In this document: positions 36,001 through 48,000 of the stretch, in pieces
Position numbering within the stretch: position 1 is the first letter of the stretch
Layout: the number at the start of each line of letters is the position of its first letter
Assembly (NCBI GenBank): GCA_018881555.1
Contig: JACAXG010000070.1
Span: 2,604,001 to 2,668,000, forward strand
Length of the DNA: 64,000 nucleotides
Direction of reading: 5' to 3'
DNA from: Amblyornis subalaris
Lineage: Eukaryota > Chordata > Aves > Passeriformes > Ptilonorhynchidae
Program-made: the position numbers and the translations under genes
The notes under the pieces: generated by a model
Told to the model about the DNA's origin: nothing
The model's input: only the letters and a program-made list of their open reading frames with translations
Databases searched by the model: none

Positions 36001-39000
36001 AAGTGAGTGAAATCTTATTCTACCAGAGTGTAGGTATTTCTGTCCTGAAAAACGGCTAAAACGTTGTCCTCTGGGCGACACAAAACTTTCATTGATCTAC
36101 CCGTGGTGGAGAGTCTCCTTGTACAGAACTATTTCAGTACATTAGAGCATCACATTTGCTGAGTTAACTGCATGTCTGATCTCTTGATGACCTTCTTGAA
36201 GGGATAATTTTAAAACTTTACCCATTTCTTATCCTAGAGCTGCAATCTATCTTCTGTTCCCTCACAAGGAGAGGTTTAGAGTGAATCATAGAATTCTTCA
36301 GATAACTAGCTTTGCTATCCTGAACTATGTTGAACATCTTTGGCTTTCATTCCTAGAGGGAAGATGGCAGATTTAGCCAATAGTTTATTAGGTATTTACT
36401 CATCTCACAGAGAGTCTTTGAGAGGACAACAGTATATTATGTTTTCTTCCGTGGATATGGCTCTTAATCACAACTTCCTCTCAGTTCTTGGAAGAGATAT
36501 AGATTATCTGGTACCTAGATTAAATCAAGTTCATTTCGCTTCAGGACCTTTCTTTGTCAGGCATCTTCAAACAGGTAAAATTAATGTATACTGTTTTCAT
36601 GGAAAAAAGCTTGAAAAGGCTGGATGCCTACAGAGTTCCAGCACTTAAAATCTCTCCCTGCCTGCTCTAGGCTAGTTTTTATTTCTACAGAAGTCTCACG
36701 CATCAAGCCAAGAATATACAGCTATAAATATTCCTTCAAGATTTCTCTATTGCAAGTTGTAGTGTACAATTGAAGTGTCTGATGTAAAGCACTAAATTCC
36801 AAGTCTACAGGGGAGACAAGATCCAAGACTCTTTGAAGTCACCAGAAAAAAAACCCATCCAATTTAGTAGTTTGAGTCTTTAGAAGCTTTTCTACAAGGA
36901 CTCAGGTCCACTTAGATTTAACTGTGGATTTTTAGGAAAATATTTAAATGTGGATTTTACTGGCACGTAAGCACAGAAAAGGTAGGCATTATTGTCAGGC
37001 TGTGAAAAAGAGTACAACTTATCCTGTATCTGGGGACTGCACAGGGCTCTTCTTCCTCAGTGAGGTCCAGTGTCCAATCCATCACACACATACCTGCCCA
37101 TGCTTCCATCAGGGGAATAAATTCAGAGAAAGGAATACAGGATATATTCCCACCTCTCTTCTCTTTGCGAATCCTCAGGGGAGTTCAGCACCAAACACAG
37201 ATGGAAAGCAGCAGTCAGCTGTAGCTTTATAAGGGGATGCATCTCTCTTCTACTTGCAGAAGAGGTTCCTTATTTCTGGGGTCAATGCACTGCTGTATTG
37301 AAGTGCTTGCAGCTTGTCGTGGGCTGGCCTTGGCCAGCTGCCAGGCACCCACCCAGCCTCTCTCTGCCCTCCTCAACTGCACAGGGGGAGAAACTACAAT
37401 GAAAAAGCTCGTGGGTTGAGATAAAGAGAGGGAGATCACAAAAACATGTCATTCAGCTGTGTTCAGTTCTGATACCCTTTGTGAGCAAAACACATTTCTC
37501 TCATGAGGGCAAGAAAGCAAATGAAAAAAATGATTGCACATTACAGCCCCAGGAGTTCCCAAACTATTGGGATTGTGGAAAACTAGGTATGAATTTGTTA
37601 TGCCTGTAGAGAAAAGATCCAGTGGCTTAATGTTGGCCAGAGCTGCTCAACAGCACTTAGCACCACATCAGCTAAAGAAGAAAATATATTGTCTACTAGA
37701 GGAGAGCTATGTTTTGCTTATTATATTGAAAATACAGAAGAGAAGTATGAAAATGAGAAAACAAGTGTGCCTAATACAAATCTCAATTTGGCTGTCATTC
37801 AGATTTTCCCTGTGGAATCTCTGTGGAGGCTTGGGGGCTAGCTTAAAAAATGCTGCCTCCTGGGAGCTGGTTTACCATATGGAGTTTGGGGCTGTATTTA
37901 GCCACAGGGACCAAAAAGTCAACTCCATGTCACTTTGCTTCCTATATTCTGTCATTTGGAGTCAAACTAATAAATGGGCTACCAGTTCACTGTTTATTTA
38001 ACCTTGGCTTTCTTGCCAGGGAGTTTTTCTTTTGAGATAGACCCTTTCGTCTCATTATATTTTTTTCTTCAGAATTTATTTTCTGGTTCTTACCTTGCCC
38101 CAAGAACGCAATTTCTGGCTTATACGAGATGTATCTGTGGTAACTTGTGGTTCTTCTTTCCCCATTCTTCGAGATTGAGATATAAAAAGCAAATGCAGCA
38201 AATGACTCCTTCCCCTTTGCTGAGATTGTCTTCCTTTCCAAAGTGTTACTATAAATTATTTACCATGAGCCATATTCACTGTGCACATAACTTATACATC
38301 TCTTTATCCCTGGTTCTCGGTGTTTCATACATTATGACTAAGTTAGTGGACCTGAGTGCACTTATGTTTCCCTGGATGCAAGGACCTGGATGAAGTGACT
38401 CAGCCTTATCTCAGGGTAAGCCTGGGCCCATGTTTGCCTTGCTCCTTCCACTGGCACAATGGCATCCAGGAAGGGCTCAGGCTTGTGGTCCAGAGGGAGC
38501 TGTGGCACACTCTGGGCAGGGTCCACACCCAGGCAGCTGTGTGTTCGTGCAACTGAGGCACACCATTGCCACCATGCTTGATATAGCTGCAGAGCCACAG
38601 CAAGACAATATTACTAACATAAATGACATGTTCTGCATTGAGAGTGGGAGTTTTCCATAATAACTTCTGCTTTTTCAAAGTACCTTTCCTGTCTGCCCTT
38701 TTATCAGTTCTGGTGCTTCTGCTGTTGTAAGTCTCAAATTGGAAATAAATTAGTTGCAACAGCTCAGTGAACCTTTCTTTTTCTCATGTTTCTATTTGCA
38801 GATGGCGTAGTAGCTGAAATTGAGAAAAAGATTACAGAGGCTTTTGAGGTGTTTGACCGTGAATCCAATAAAACTGTGGATGTCAGGTTTGTAAATATAT
38901 TCACAAAGAAATATTACAGAATCTAATATAGAGATAAATAGCTCCCTAAATTGGCATCTGCTTTACCAGAAAATGTCACTGAAACTGTTCTTTTAGTCCT

Positions 39001-42000
39001 GTTCGGACAAGTATGTTTGTAGTGGGTTGACCTTGGATGGTTGCCATGTGCTCATCAAGGCTCCTCCATCACTCCTCTCTTTAGTGCGACATAGGAGAAG
39101 AAATACAACAAAAGGCTCATGGGTCAAGATAAGGGCAGGGAGAGATCACTCACCAATTACCATCATAAGCAAAACTGACTCAACTTTGGGAAAATTAGTT
39201 TATTACCAATCAAATCAGAATAGGAATAATGAGAAGTAAAACCAAATCTTAAAAAACACCTTCTCCCCAACTTCCTTCCTTCCTGGGATAAACTTTATTC
39301 TGGATTCTCTATCTCCTCTCCGCCAGCAGCTCAGGGAGACGGGGAATAAGGGTTACAGTCAGTTCATCACAGGTAGTTGCTGCCACTCCTCCCTCCTCAG
39401 GGGCAGGACTCCTCACACTCTTCACCTGCTCCAGCATGGAGTCTCTCCCATGGAAGACAGTGCTCCATAAACTTCTCCAACATGAGTTCTTACCACAGGC
39501 TGCAGTTCATCATGAACCGCCCCAGCATGGGTCCATCCCATGGGACACAGTCCTTCAGAAACAGGCTGCTTCAGTGTGGGTCCCCTGCAGGGTCACAAGT
39601 CCTACCAGCAAACCTGCTCCAGCATGGTCTCCTCTCTCCATGGGTCCATAGGTCCTCACTTCCTAAACTGGCATCTACTTTACCAGAAAATGTAGTTGGC
39701 CCTGATTGGATAAGTATGCCTTTGCTTGTTTAATAGACATTTTGCATTGTTCAGTGGTTGAAGACTGAAATTGCTTGAGAGAGGGATGCTGGGACTGGTG
39801 GAGTAAAGGGGTGAGACGTCGAAGGCCATGATTATTGCTAGCAAATAGTCCCTGCTCTGATAGCTCATTTGGCACTATAGGTCCTGGATCCCGTATGAAA
39901 TCCCTGGGTTTCAGGATAGCCCAGCACATCAAGGGGTGTCCTTGCCAGCATGTGTCACAGTTACCTGCACTCAGTAGGTGTCTTCAACAGCAATGCCTCC
40001 TTCCTCTGGGGTAATGTGGGAGGTGGATACTACTCTGGCAGCGAGGTGATTTTGGGAGACTTGGAAGAAACTTATCTATTATTTGGTTATGAATAGTAAT
40101 AATGATAACAATACTAATATAAAAATTAGCATAAATATGATCATACTTGATTGCACCAAAAGTATATTTAACCCCTCATCTGAGCTACCGATAATTTCTT
40201 GGGGAAAGTATATAAGAAATTGAACCAATATGCAGAAATACTCTTGTTGGTTTTTCACATCTGCTACATTCTGATTTGAGTGGCCCCTGGTTTATTTTTT
40301 CTGATGTTAGGATAAATAGCAAACAGTTGTTCTCTATTAATCTTCTCATTAATGATTTCATACCTGTCTGTCACATTCATCTTCTATCTCAGTAGTTTAA
40401 GGCTGAAGAGTCTGGATGTGTTTAATCACTTAGGAGATGCTATTCTATAGCTCTGGCCATTCTTTTTTGTGCTTCTTTTTGTTCAGATTTCTCCTTTTTG
40501 AAGTGGAATGACCAGAACAGGGAGAATGGTGCACAGATGGGAGTCTGGAGGGAGAGCTGCATGCACTGTACCTTTAGCATGCAATGTTAGGGAAAAACAG
40601 ACAAAATATATGTTTGAGAAAGGAGGTAGAGGTTCAGTGGAAGATAAAAACATGGACTGTTAGGCTGATCAGGACATAACTGGCTACAAGATACAGAGCT
40701 AAAGGATATCAAATTAAAAAATTCCTAAATAATCTTAATTCTGGTATTTTTAAAGTTTCAATATTTGACAGTTCTACTTAATTTTAATATGAACATTCAT
40801 ACACATAACAATATGGCTTATGTTATAAAATACATAAACCACATGTTTATGTCTCAGGGAGCAGATGCTGAGGTTATAAGCTGTTGTCATTAAAGTTCAC
40901 TGGAGTAATTTTTCGTATTTCCAATTACTATTTTCAAAAGAATATCCTTTTAATTATAAATCAGTTATTGAGTATAAACACTAAAAAGGAGTGTGAAGAT
41001 TGGCGAAATTGTTGTCATTAGACATTCTTCATGAAGACAAATTGAAAAACATACTGAAATGTTCTGAACACCTTTTCTATATTATAGAACAGAGGAAAGA
41101 GAGGTGCAAAATATTATGTGATGGTTGTAGCAATGCATGCTTACTCGTGCCTCTAAATTTAAGAAATTGCAGGTATTTCACAGAAGTAATGATTTTTCAG
41201 CTATACTAGATGGGCAGAATTTCAGGATATGTCTCCACACTCAGTATAGTTGCTGTTCCCTTTTGCATAAGGCTCTTTAGGGAAGAGTGATCTCTTAAAT
41301 CTCTTGGCCCGTGCTCAGGGAGGTGCCTGATGCCCCTGCCACTTCCACTCCTCAGCCCTTGGGAGCCCCTAGCCCTCACTAAATCATGGCAGACTCGTTG
41401 CTTGTTTCTTTGTCATTTATATCTGCAGTCTTGGCTAAACAGCTGTAAAATTTTCTCTACTTTTCACTCCATTATATCATGGATATACAGCTTGAGAAAA
41501 TGTTACAACAATGAAATGATACAAATGGACTCTTTTTAAAATGTATTCATTTAGACAGGGGACATCCAAAAGTCTATTTAACATGGTATGCGCAATTTCA
41601 TATTAATTTTTATCATAGTACAAATACAGACAATGAACAAAAATTTATTGTCTAATTATTCCTAGGTTCATATTGCAGGGCTGTATCACAGTAATGGGAT
41701 TATTAATGGCTGATTATCTCGTATCAGAAGGTGGCAGCACAGCACAATTCTTAACCTCAGTTGTAGCTGTATGAAGATTATTGCCTGAGATATCAGATAC
41801 CCGTGAAGAATGGAAAATTACACTGACTTGACAGGCCAGCATTGGTATTTCATGACTCCTAATGCAAATACAAATTAGTAAGAAATTAAAAGCAAGGAAG
41901 ATAGTATTCTTTCATGCACGTCCCTCAGTCAAGGACTTTTATGATATTGCAAATCTTGTCATTGAAAGTGTTATATGTAGGGTAAAAACCATGACCCAAA

Positions 42001-45000
42001 ATTTTTTATTGCATCTGTGTTACAAAACTTTTATGATCATGAACATTATTTTAACCATCGTTTCTGTATTCTGGAAACTACACAGCAAAAACTGCAGCTG
42101 CTGAACTAAGTGAGAGGAAGTGGCCGGGAGCAAAATAGAATCAGGTCCTTTAAACTCCATGTTATTACCAAATGGGACCTGACTTTTTTCACCACAGACA
42201 CTTCAAGCAACATCCTCATGCTGACACACATGCAGACTGCCAGATACAGCATTCAGCAGTGCCAGGTTTTGCAGACTCTTCTAGGGCCTGGCTTACCTTA
42301 GTAACATCACAGTTTTGCTGGGTGTCAGTGAGGTGAGGCAGGAGGGTGATGGCAGTATTCCCACCTCGGGCAGTCTTGAGAGCAGAAATAGTGTGGGACA
42401 GCAAGGAGGCAGGATTTGTGTTGGATGTTGCTCTGGTGGAGGCAGGGAATAGTTACAAGTATCTTTTAGCTGGAAAAGATGAGGGAGTGCAGGAGTGAGA
42501 ACAATAAATGCAGTATATCCTTAGTAGAAGTAGGATACATGGAGAAGGACTATGTCTAAATGACTGACCTCCCTGAGGCCATTGGCCATTCACATCCATA
42601 GGGGCAGGCTTTCACTAAGTCATTTAAGTAGAAGGTTTCATTTCATAACACGTGGATGTGTGGGCTTGGGTTTTGTTTTGTAACTAGTTTTGTGCAGCCA
42701 GCCTTTTTCTCTCTTTTGTCTATCGTAGTGCTTCTCACATGTTTGCAATCAGAATGGGAACTCCTTGGGACCTGTCTGTGGAGGTCAGACTTATACATGT
42801 AATTTTGCATGTGCTTGGTCTGCCACATTCAGGGCCTTACTGTTATAAGAAGATTTTACAAAGGTCATTCCTCATTGTAGCTACCATTTTTATTAGGCAA
42901 TCTGATTTTTGCACCAAATGGAAAAATTCACCACTGGTCAAGATGAAGAAACCACAGAGGTTTGGATCATGGAAAACACCAGCACTGTGAATACATGTCC
43001 AAATGTGCTTAAATTTCTGTGTTGTTGAATTGGATTGTAAATCACAAGCAATATTAGTGCTTCTGTTATTTTGCTTTTAATCATACTGTAAGTCTCATTA
43101 AAGCTTTATTTCAGCTTTACAGTACTTTTGTTTCTAGTTTGTGACGTTCGTCTTAGACTATTTTGAGGCATTGCCAGTTTGGTCAGAATTTTATTTAGAG
43201 CCTCAGAACAGCTGCACCAGGTTCGGCAGTAAATGCAAGCTATGAATATATTTGCAGCATAAACAGAGTGGTGATAAGGCACTTTGTTGCTCTGTTTGAC
43301 TCTTTCAGAGCACAGCAGGGACATAGCAGGGCTGCCTTCTTCCTGACCTTTTGTAATTGTACTTTAATGCAGTTAGAATTTGTATCTTTATAGCATTTAA
43401 AGTAAACATATATTTTATTTGTTACCTTTCATCTCAGTAGATTTCCAAGTGATTTGTTAACTATATAAATGTAGACATTACTGAAATTAAGCATAATGAT
43501 TAGAGAACAGCAGTTGAAAAGTAACTTGCACACAGTACACTGCAACACAGTAGTAAAGAATTTTTGGGGAAAATTGTAAGAACAATTCCAAACAGCCTCA
43601 GAGTATTTAATGTCTGAAAAAATAGACATTGCTTACTGAGACATCATCTTAAAAGCCCACATAGATTTGCTTGTGTGTGTGCTTGTGTGCTTGTACGGGC
43701 ACTCTCCTATATGCAAGCTCTGAATTGGTATCTGGATTCTCCAGAGACAGTCTTGTATTGCAGACTTATTAACAAGGATGTTCGTTCTTTCTTTCTTTCA
43801 GAGAGATTGGTTGCATTGTCAGGTCACTGGGTTGCTTCCCAAGTGAGGCAGAAGTACATGAACTGATTGCAAAGGTAAATGTTTACAACTTTTGTATTTT
43901 TTTCAAACTTGCACAAGTTTGGCCCTTCTGCCTTGCTGAGTGGGAAGCCTAATAAGCTCTTTTCCCAGATGTTGGAAGTGTCATGGAGGTGTTTCAGGCA
44001 GACAGGCAGTCTCGCAGGTTACCCTGAAGCAAACCTTCAGGCTGATGAGGTAACAACGTTGATGGCTTAAAATGAGGAGTCTTTGACTCTTTTAGCCCAG
44101 AGGGTCACTGTGACACGGTGCCAAGGTGGAGGGGCATTTATAGAAAATGGAGGAAAATTTGGTTTTGACTGATGAAAAAGAATGTCCTAAACCTCAGTCA
44201 GATTAGGATATCCAAACTCTAACCATCTCACTTTTCTGGACATGCCATGGAAACACATTGCATGGTTAGGTAATAAAAATTAGTTCTTGAGCAGGTGTTA
44301 AAGTTTTACATCAAATTCCAAAAATACCCAGAGGGAAAGCCTGCCATTATTTTAACTGGCTCCTGTTATTGCTATCTTATAACCAGACCTTTCAATGTTC
44401 TGTCCTTCATGAGGTCTCTCTCAGTCTTCTCAGTTATAGGTAAGAATCTTTTCTTAATTGATTTCTTAAACCTGTAAATCGGGCTTCAGGACATTAAACC
44501 TCACAAGACCTAGTAGTCCTCCCATTCTCCCAGTGATAGGCAGTGGTAAGGTATGGAAATTCAATCACATTTCTCCACAGTCTTTTCCTACACTAATTTT
44601 TGTCTCCTTATATCTTGCTTGTAATAGAAAAGAAGGTGTGCTGGTGCCTTCGTGGGGTATGGTTAATAAATGGGACAAAGAAGTGGGAAAAATACTTCAC
44701 ATTCGTTTTGCAAATGGGCATGCTCCCTTAAGGAGTGGACAATGCTGGAGCTGAGCTGTTTTTTCCTTGTCATGCGTGGGTCAGGGTGCTGGGAATTGAT
44801 GTCCTACTGTTTTCATTCTGCCCCAACAAAAATTTCAATAATTGCAGTAGTAGTCTCTCCTCAGTAGGCTTGTCTGGTCTCTTGTAGATCAGAATTTAGT
44901 GTGAGAAATCTTGTGGTAAGTCTTATGAAAATGATGCAGCTGCTTCAGATGAGGAAAGAACCATCAGAGGAGAAAGCTCTTTTAACATGATACTGCAATC

Positions 45001-48000
45001 TGTCTGCTCTGGTTCTGTACTCTCAGAACCAGATTGTCCCAGCTCCCACTGACAAACAAGACAAAACGGAACGAGAAATTATGGTGCTTAATATAGATGA
45101 TATTTTTAGTGTACCACAGTGACTTTTCTTTACAGCAGATGAACAGTGCAACTCACTGAAGATACAGATTTGTGAAAAGGGGATGCTTTGACAACCCCAT
45201 TTGAGTTCAGGGGAACCAGGAGAATTTAAGGCCTGCCTCCCTCTCTGGAAGAGATTGGCTTTTTTTTTTTTTCCAATTTTCAATATTACTGAAAGTTTGA
45301 GATTAGTAATACATAAAAAGTACAATGCAATGTAGCCACAAGGCAGAAGATTCTTGAAATATGGCAGAGTAGCATGTATGAAAATGTTGATTGTAAGAAT
45401 ATTGAAGTACAAATACTACAAGAAGAAAGAACACATTCAAATGTAATGGTTAACCTTAGAGAACACTACACAGGAAAATAAATAGCAAGAAATGTTTGTT
45501 TCAAGGTGCCTGTAAATGAAACCTTGGCATAGGTTTAGTACCAGAAGAACACTGTCTTCCTGTAGAACCCTTCATATATTATGAAAATCACAAATATATC
45601 TTATGTGAGATGCCACTATAACTGACTGTGGTAATACCATTTTATCTTAATCTGAATAAAGTAAAAATTGTGTCTGTTAGCCAGTTTGTAACCAAGCTAT
45701 TTCCTCAGTATTGTTGCCCATTGTGAGCTGTGATTAATTTCTGTTTCTCACCACTTGTGTCCCTGTCATCTCATCTTCCTATTAGCCTTATTGTAGTTAA
45801 ACTAGTATATGCTGCCATCACGTTATTCACATCTGCAAAATCAGCATTCATATAATTATGTTATCTCATAAGTTATTATATAATGTTTCCTATATTGCCT
45901 TACACTCAATGCTGAACTTAATATCATATCTCTAGGCCTACTTACAAAGTTAAGATGAAATGATAAACCTAGAGATGGTGAAAGCTAATCTAAGGGTTAC
46001 TACAATGCCTGGAGTTCCATACAGTGCTCTGCCTGGTAACTCTGGAAGATGTTTTTGTTTCTTTGTGTCTCAAGTACCCCAATGTTATGGCTGTGAGAAT
46101 AGAGATACAGAACATAATGGGTGCTACAATACAATTGTTATGGGAGCTATGGATGTACCCAAAGGAAAGACATAGAGCAAAACTCACAGAGTTTGAACAA
46201 GCAAATATGTTATTGTGAAAAGGGGAGGAAATACAGAAAAAGGAAAACATCAATGAGAAATGAGGTGTAGAACAGGAGTGAGCATGAGGAACAGTAAGAA
46301 ATGTCAGAAATAGGATTAATTTTAACTGTTCAGGATGTTGCTGGACTTGTAGAGACTCTGAAATGGAAGCTGTTTGTTTCACATCAGAGGAAGCAGAGGT
46401 TGCTGATCACCTCCCAGGACTAGGTCTTGCCAGGTATTTTGTTACATCTTTTCAATCAAGCAAGCAGTAAAACAAGTGATTCTGTAATGGTAAAAGGTTC
46501 AATTTGATTTAGAATGAAGCATGCAACAGCTTCATTTCCTTGCTAAAGATCCCTTCTGCTAGGTTCACCAAACATATGGGAAAATGTGTTTTTTCAAGCC
46601 AATTTTCACTCTAAAGCAGCAAGAGGTGATGGCTATCTTCTCTTAGCACCCAAACCCCTTCAGAACACTGGAAAAGAGCATACAGCAGCAGTTGCAGCTT
46701 TCCATTTAAGCAACTGGATGTATCAGGAACTGCCCCAGCTCTGACCCAGCTCCCAGGAGGAAGATTCCTTACAAAGTTTTTCCTGGCTCAGTTAGAAAAT
46801 TTCAAATCAGTGCCTGTTTGTGTTTTCTTTCAATCCGGGCTGTGTCTCAAGNGGCCTAGCAAGGTGTTGCTGCTGCCGTGTGAGACCTCAAGGCATGCAT
46901 CCTGTATCAACACAGACAGGAACAGGCTAGCGCCATTAACAGGGCTCCTTTTGGGAGCAAAACCTGAAATTTTCAGGGCAGGGATGCACCCTGATGACAG
47001 AGAGCAGTTTTTGCCACGTTGCTTATCTCCTGTGCAAGTATAGAATGCAGTAAGAATGCTGCTAGAAGTCCCCAGTGTTTTGGGACTAATTTGTTAATTT
47101 ATTTGAGAGGCAAAGGGAAGCTATTTTTGGGTAGCTTTTTATGGGCTGCCTTATGACTGTTTTGGGCTGCCTTGACTCAGTCTGCCTGCCTCTCTGGTCC
47201 TTCCCCTGACAACTCTCTTTGGCTATGAAACATGGAGGCAACAAATTCCATCCTTGAGGTGTACTANACTGGAGCTATATCCAAGCTAGTCAATCAAATA
47301 TGCCCGGAAACATCCTAGGGTGTTGAAGCCAGCTGGCACAGATTAGCTCATGACTACCCTGGTAAATGTTTTATGCAGAGTGGCTGTACCAAGCATCCTG
47401 CTGGGAAAAAGTCCTAAAGGCCCTAGCCAGGATCTGCTGGGGGGAATGTTGGGTGGCACAGTTCAAAATCATGCCAAGGGAATATGCTCATGGTTTGCTG
47501 TAATGGGTAATCACATTACACTATTTGGGCATGTTCCAGATCCTGATAGACTTTACGAGTATGACTTCAGTCTGAATGTTTAAACCTCTGCTGAGTTATT
47601 GTGGGAGATAAGATCAGTTACTCGGTGTCCGGTTCCTTTGCATGAATGGTTTCGAAGCACAAGAGGGCAATATTGAGTTGTTGGAAGTGTCTATAATAGC
47701 AGGCCTGTATTTCCCTGGGATATTATTTCTTTGTCGAATTTCTTTGTATTTGATCACAAGCATTTCACTCAGATGTTATGGTGCCATTTGATATTAAAGA
47801 CCTGATATAAGTATTCAAAGTCTAACTCTGTAATTTTAATGCAGGGACCACCCCAACTTTCTGTTTTTCAGGTTAGTTTGCTAATGAGTCATATACGCTG
47901 CCAAACTTAAGTTTTATTTGTAGGTAGAAGTAGAAGAACCGGGTGGATTCGTTCATCTGGAAAAATTTCTTCCGGTGATGACAAAANTACTACTTGATAG

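Larger units (their letters stand above)
20752..38801 (+). other. EFCAB2 intron 1 (18 kb)
   Basis: The donor is GTAAGG and the acceptor is tttgcag. The intron is mostly AT-rich single-copy DNA. It holds the CA/TG microsatellite (20954-21087), a CR1 copy (21146-21417), a second TG/CA-rich stretch (21418-21530), a CpG-richer patch (25850-26260), a reverse CR1 scrap (about 26422-26500), a poly-A run (30316-30338) and an LTR fragment (37315-37500). The many short open frames inside show no recognisable domain. An alternative first exon or a nested noncoding gene cannot be excluded. Confidence 0.85.
38887..43801 (+). other. EFCAB2 intron 2
   Basis: 4.9 kb. It carries the LTR piece (39022-39656) about 135 bases downstream of exon 2, flanked by a diverged direct repeat. 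The rest is AT-rich, with no exon or element that I recognise. The acceptor has a pyrimidine tract (ttctttctttctttcag). Confidence 0.85.

Noticed and set aside
36283..36303. 'gaatcatagaattcttcag' resembling the CR1 terminal ATTCTATGATTC repeat
   Set aside because: No CR1 body is attached on either side; a chance match is likely.
37534..38001. 155-codon plus-strand frame in intron 1
   Set aside because: No recognisable domain, no splice context suggesting an exon, and it lies just upstream of exon 2. It was considered as ERV remnant coding sequence, but no retroviral motif is visible.
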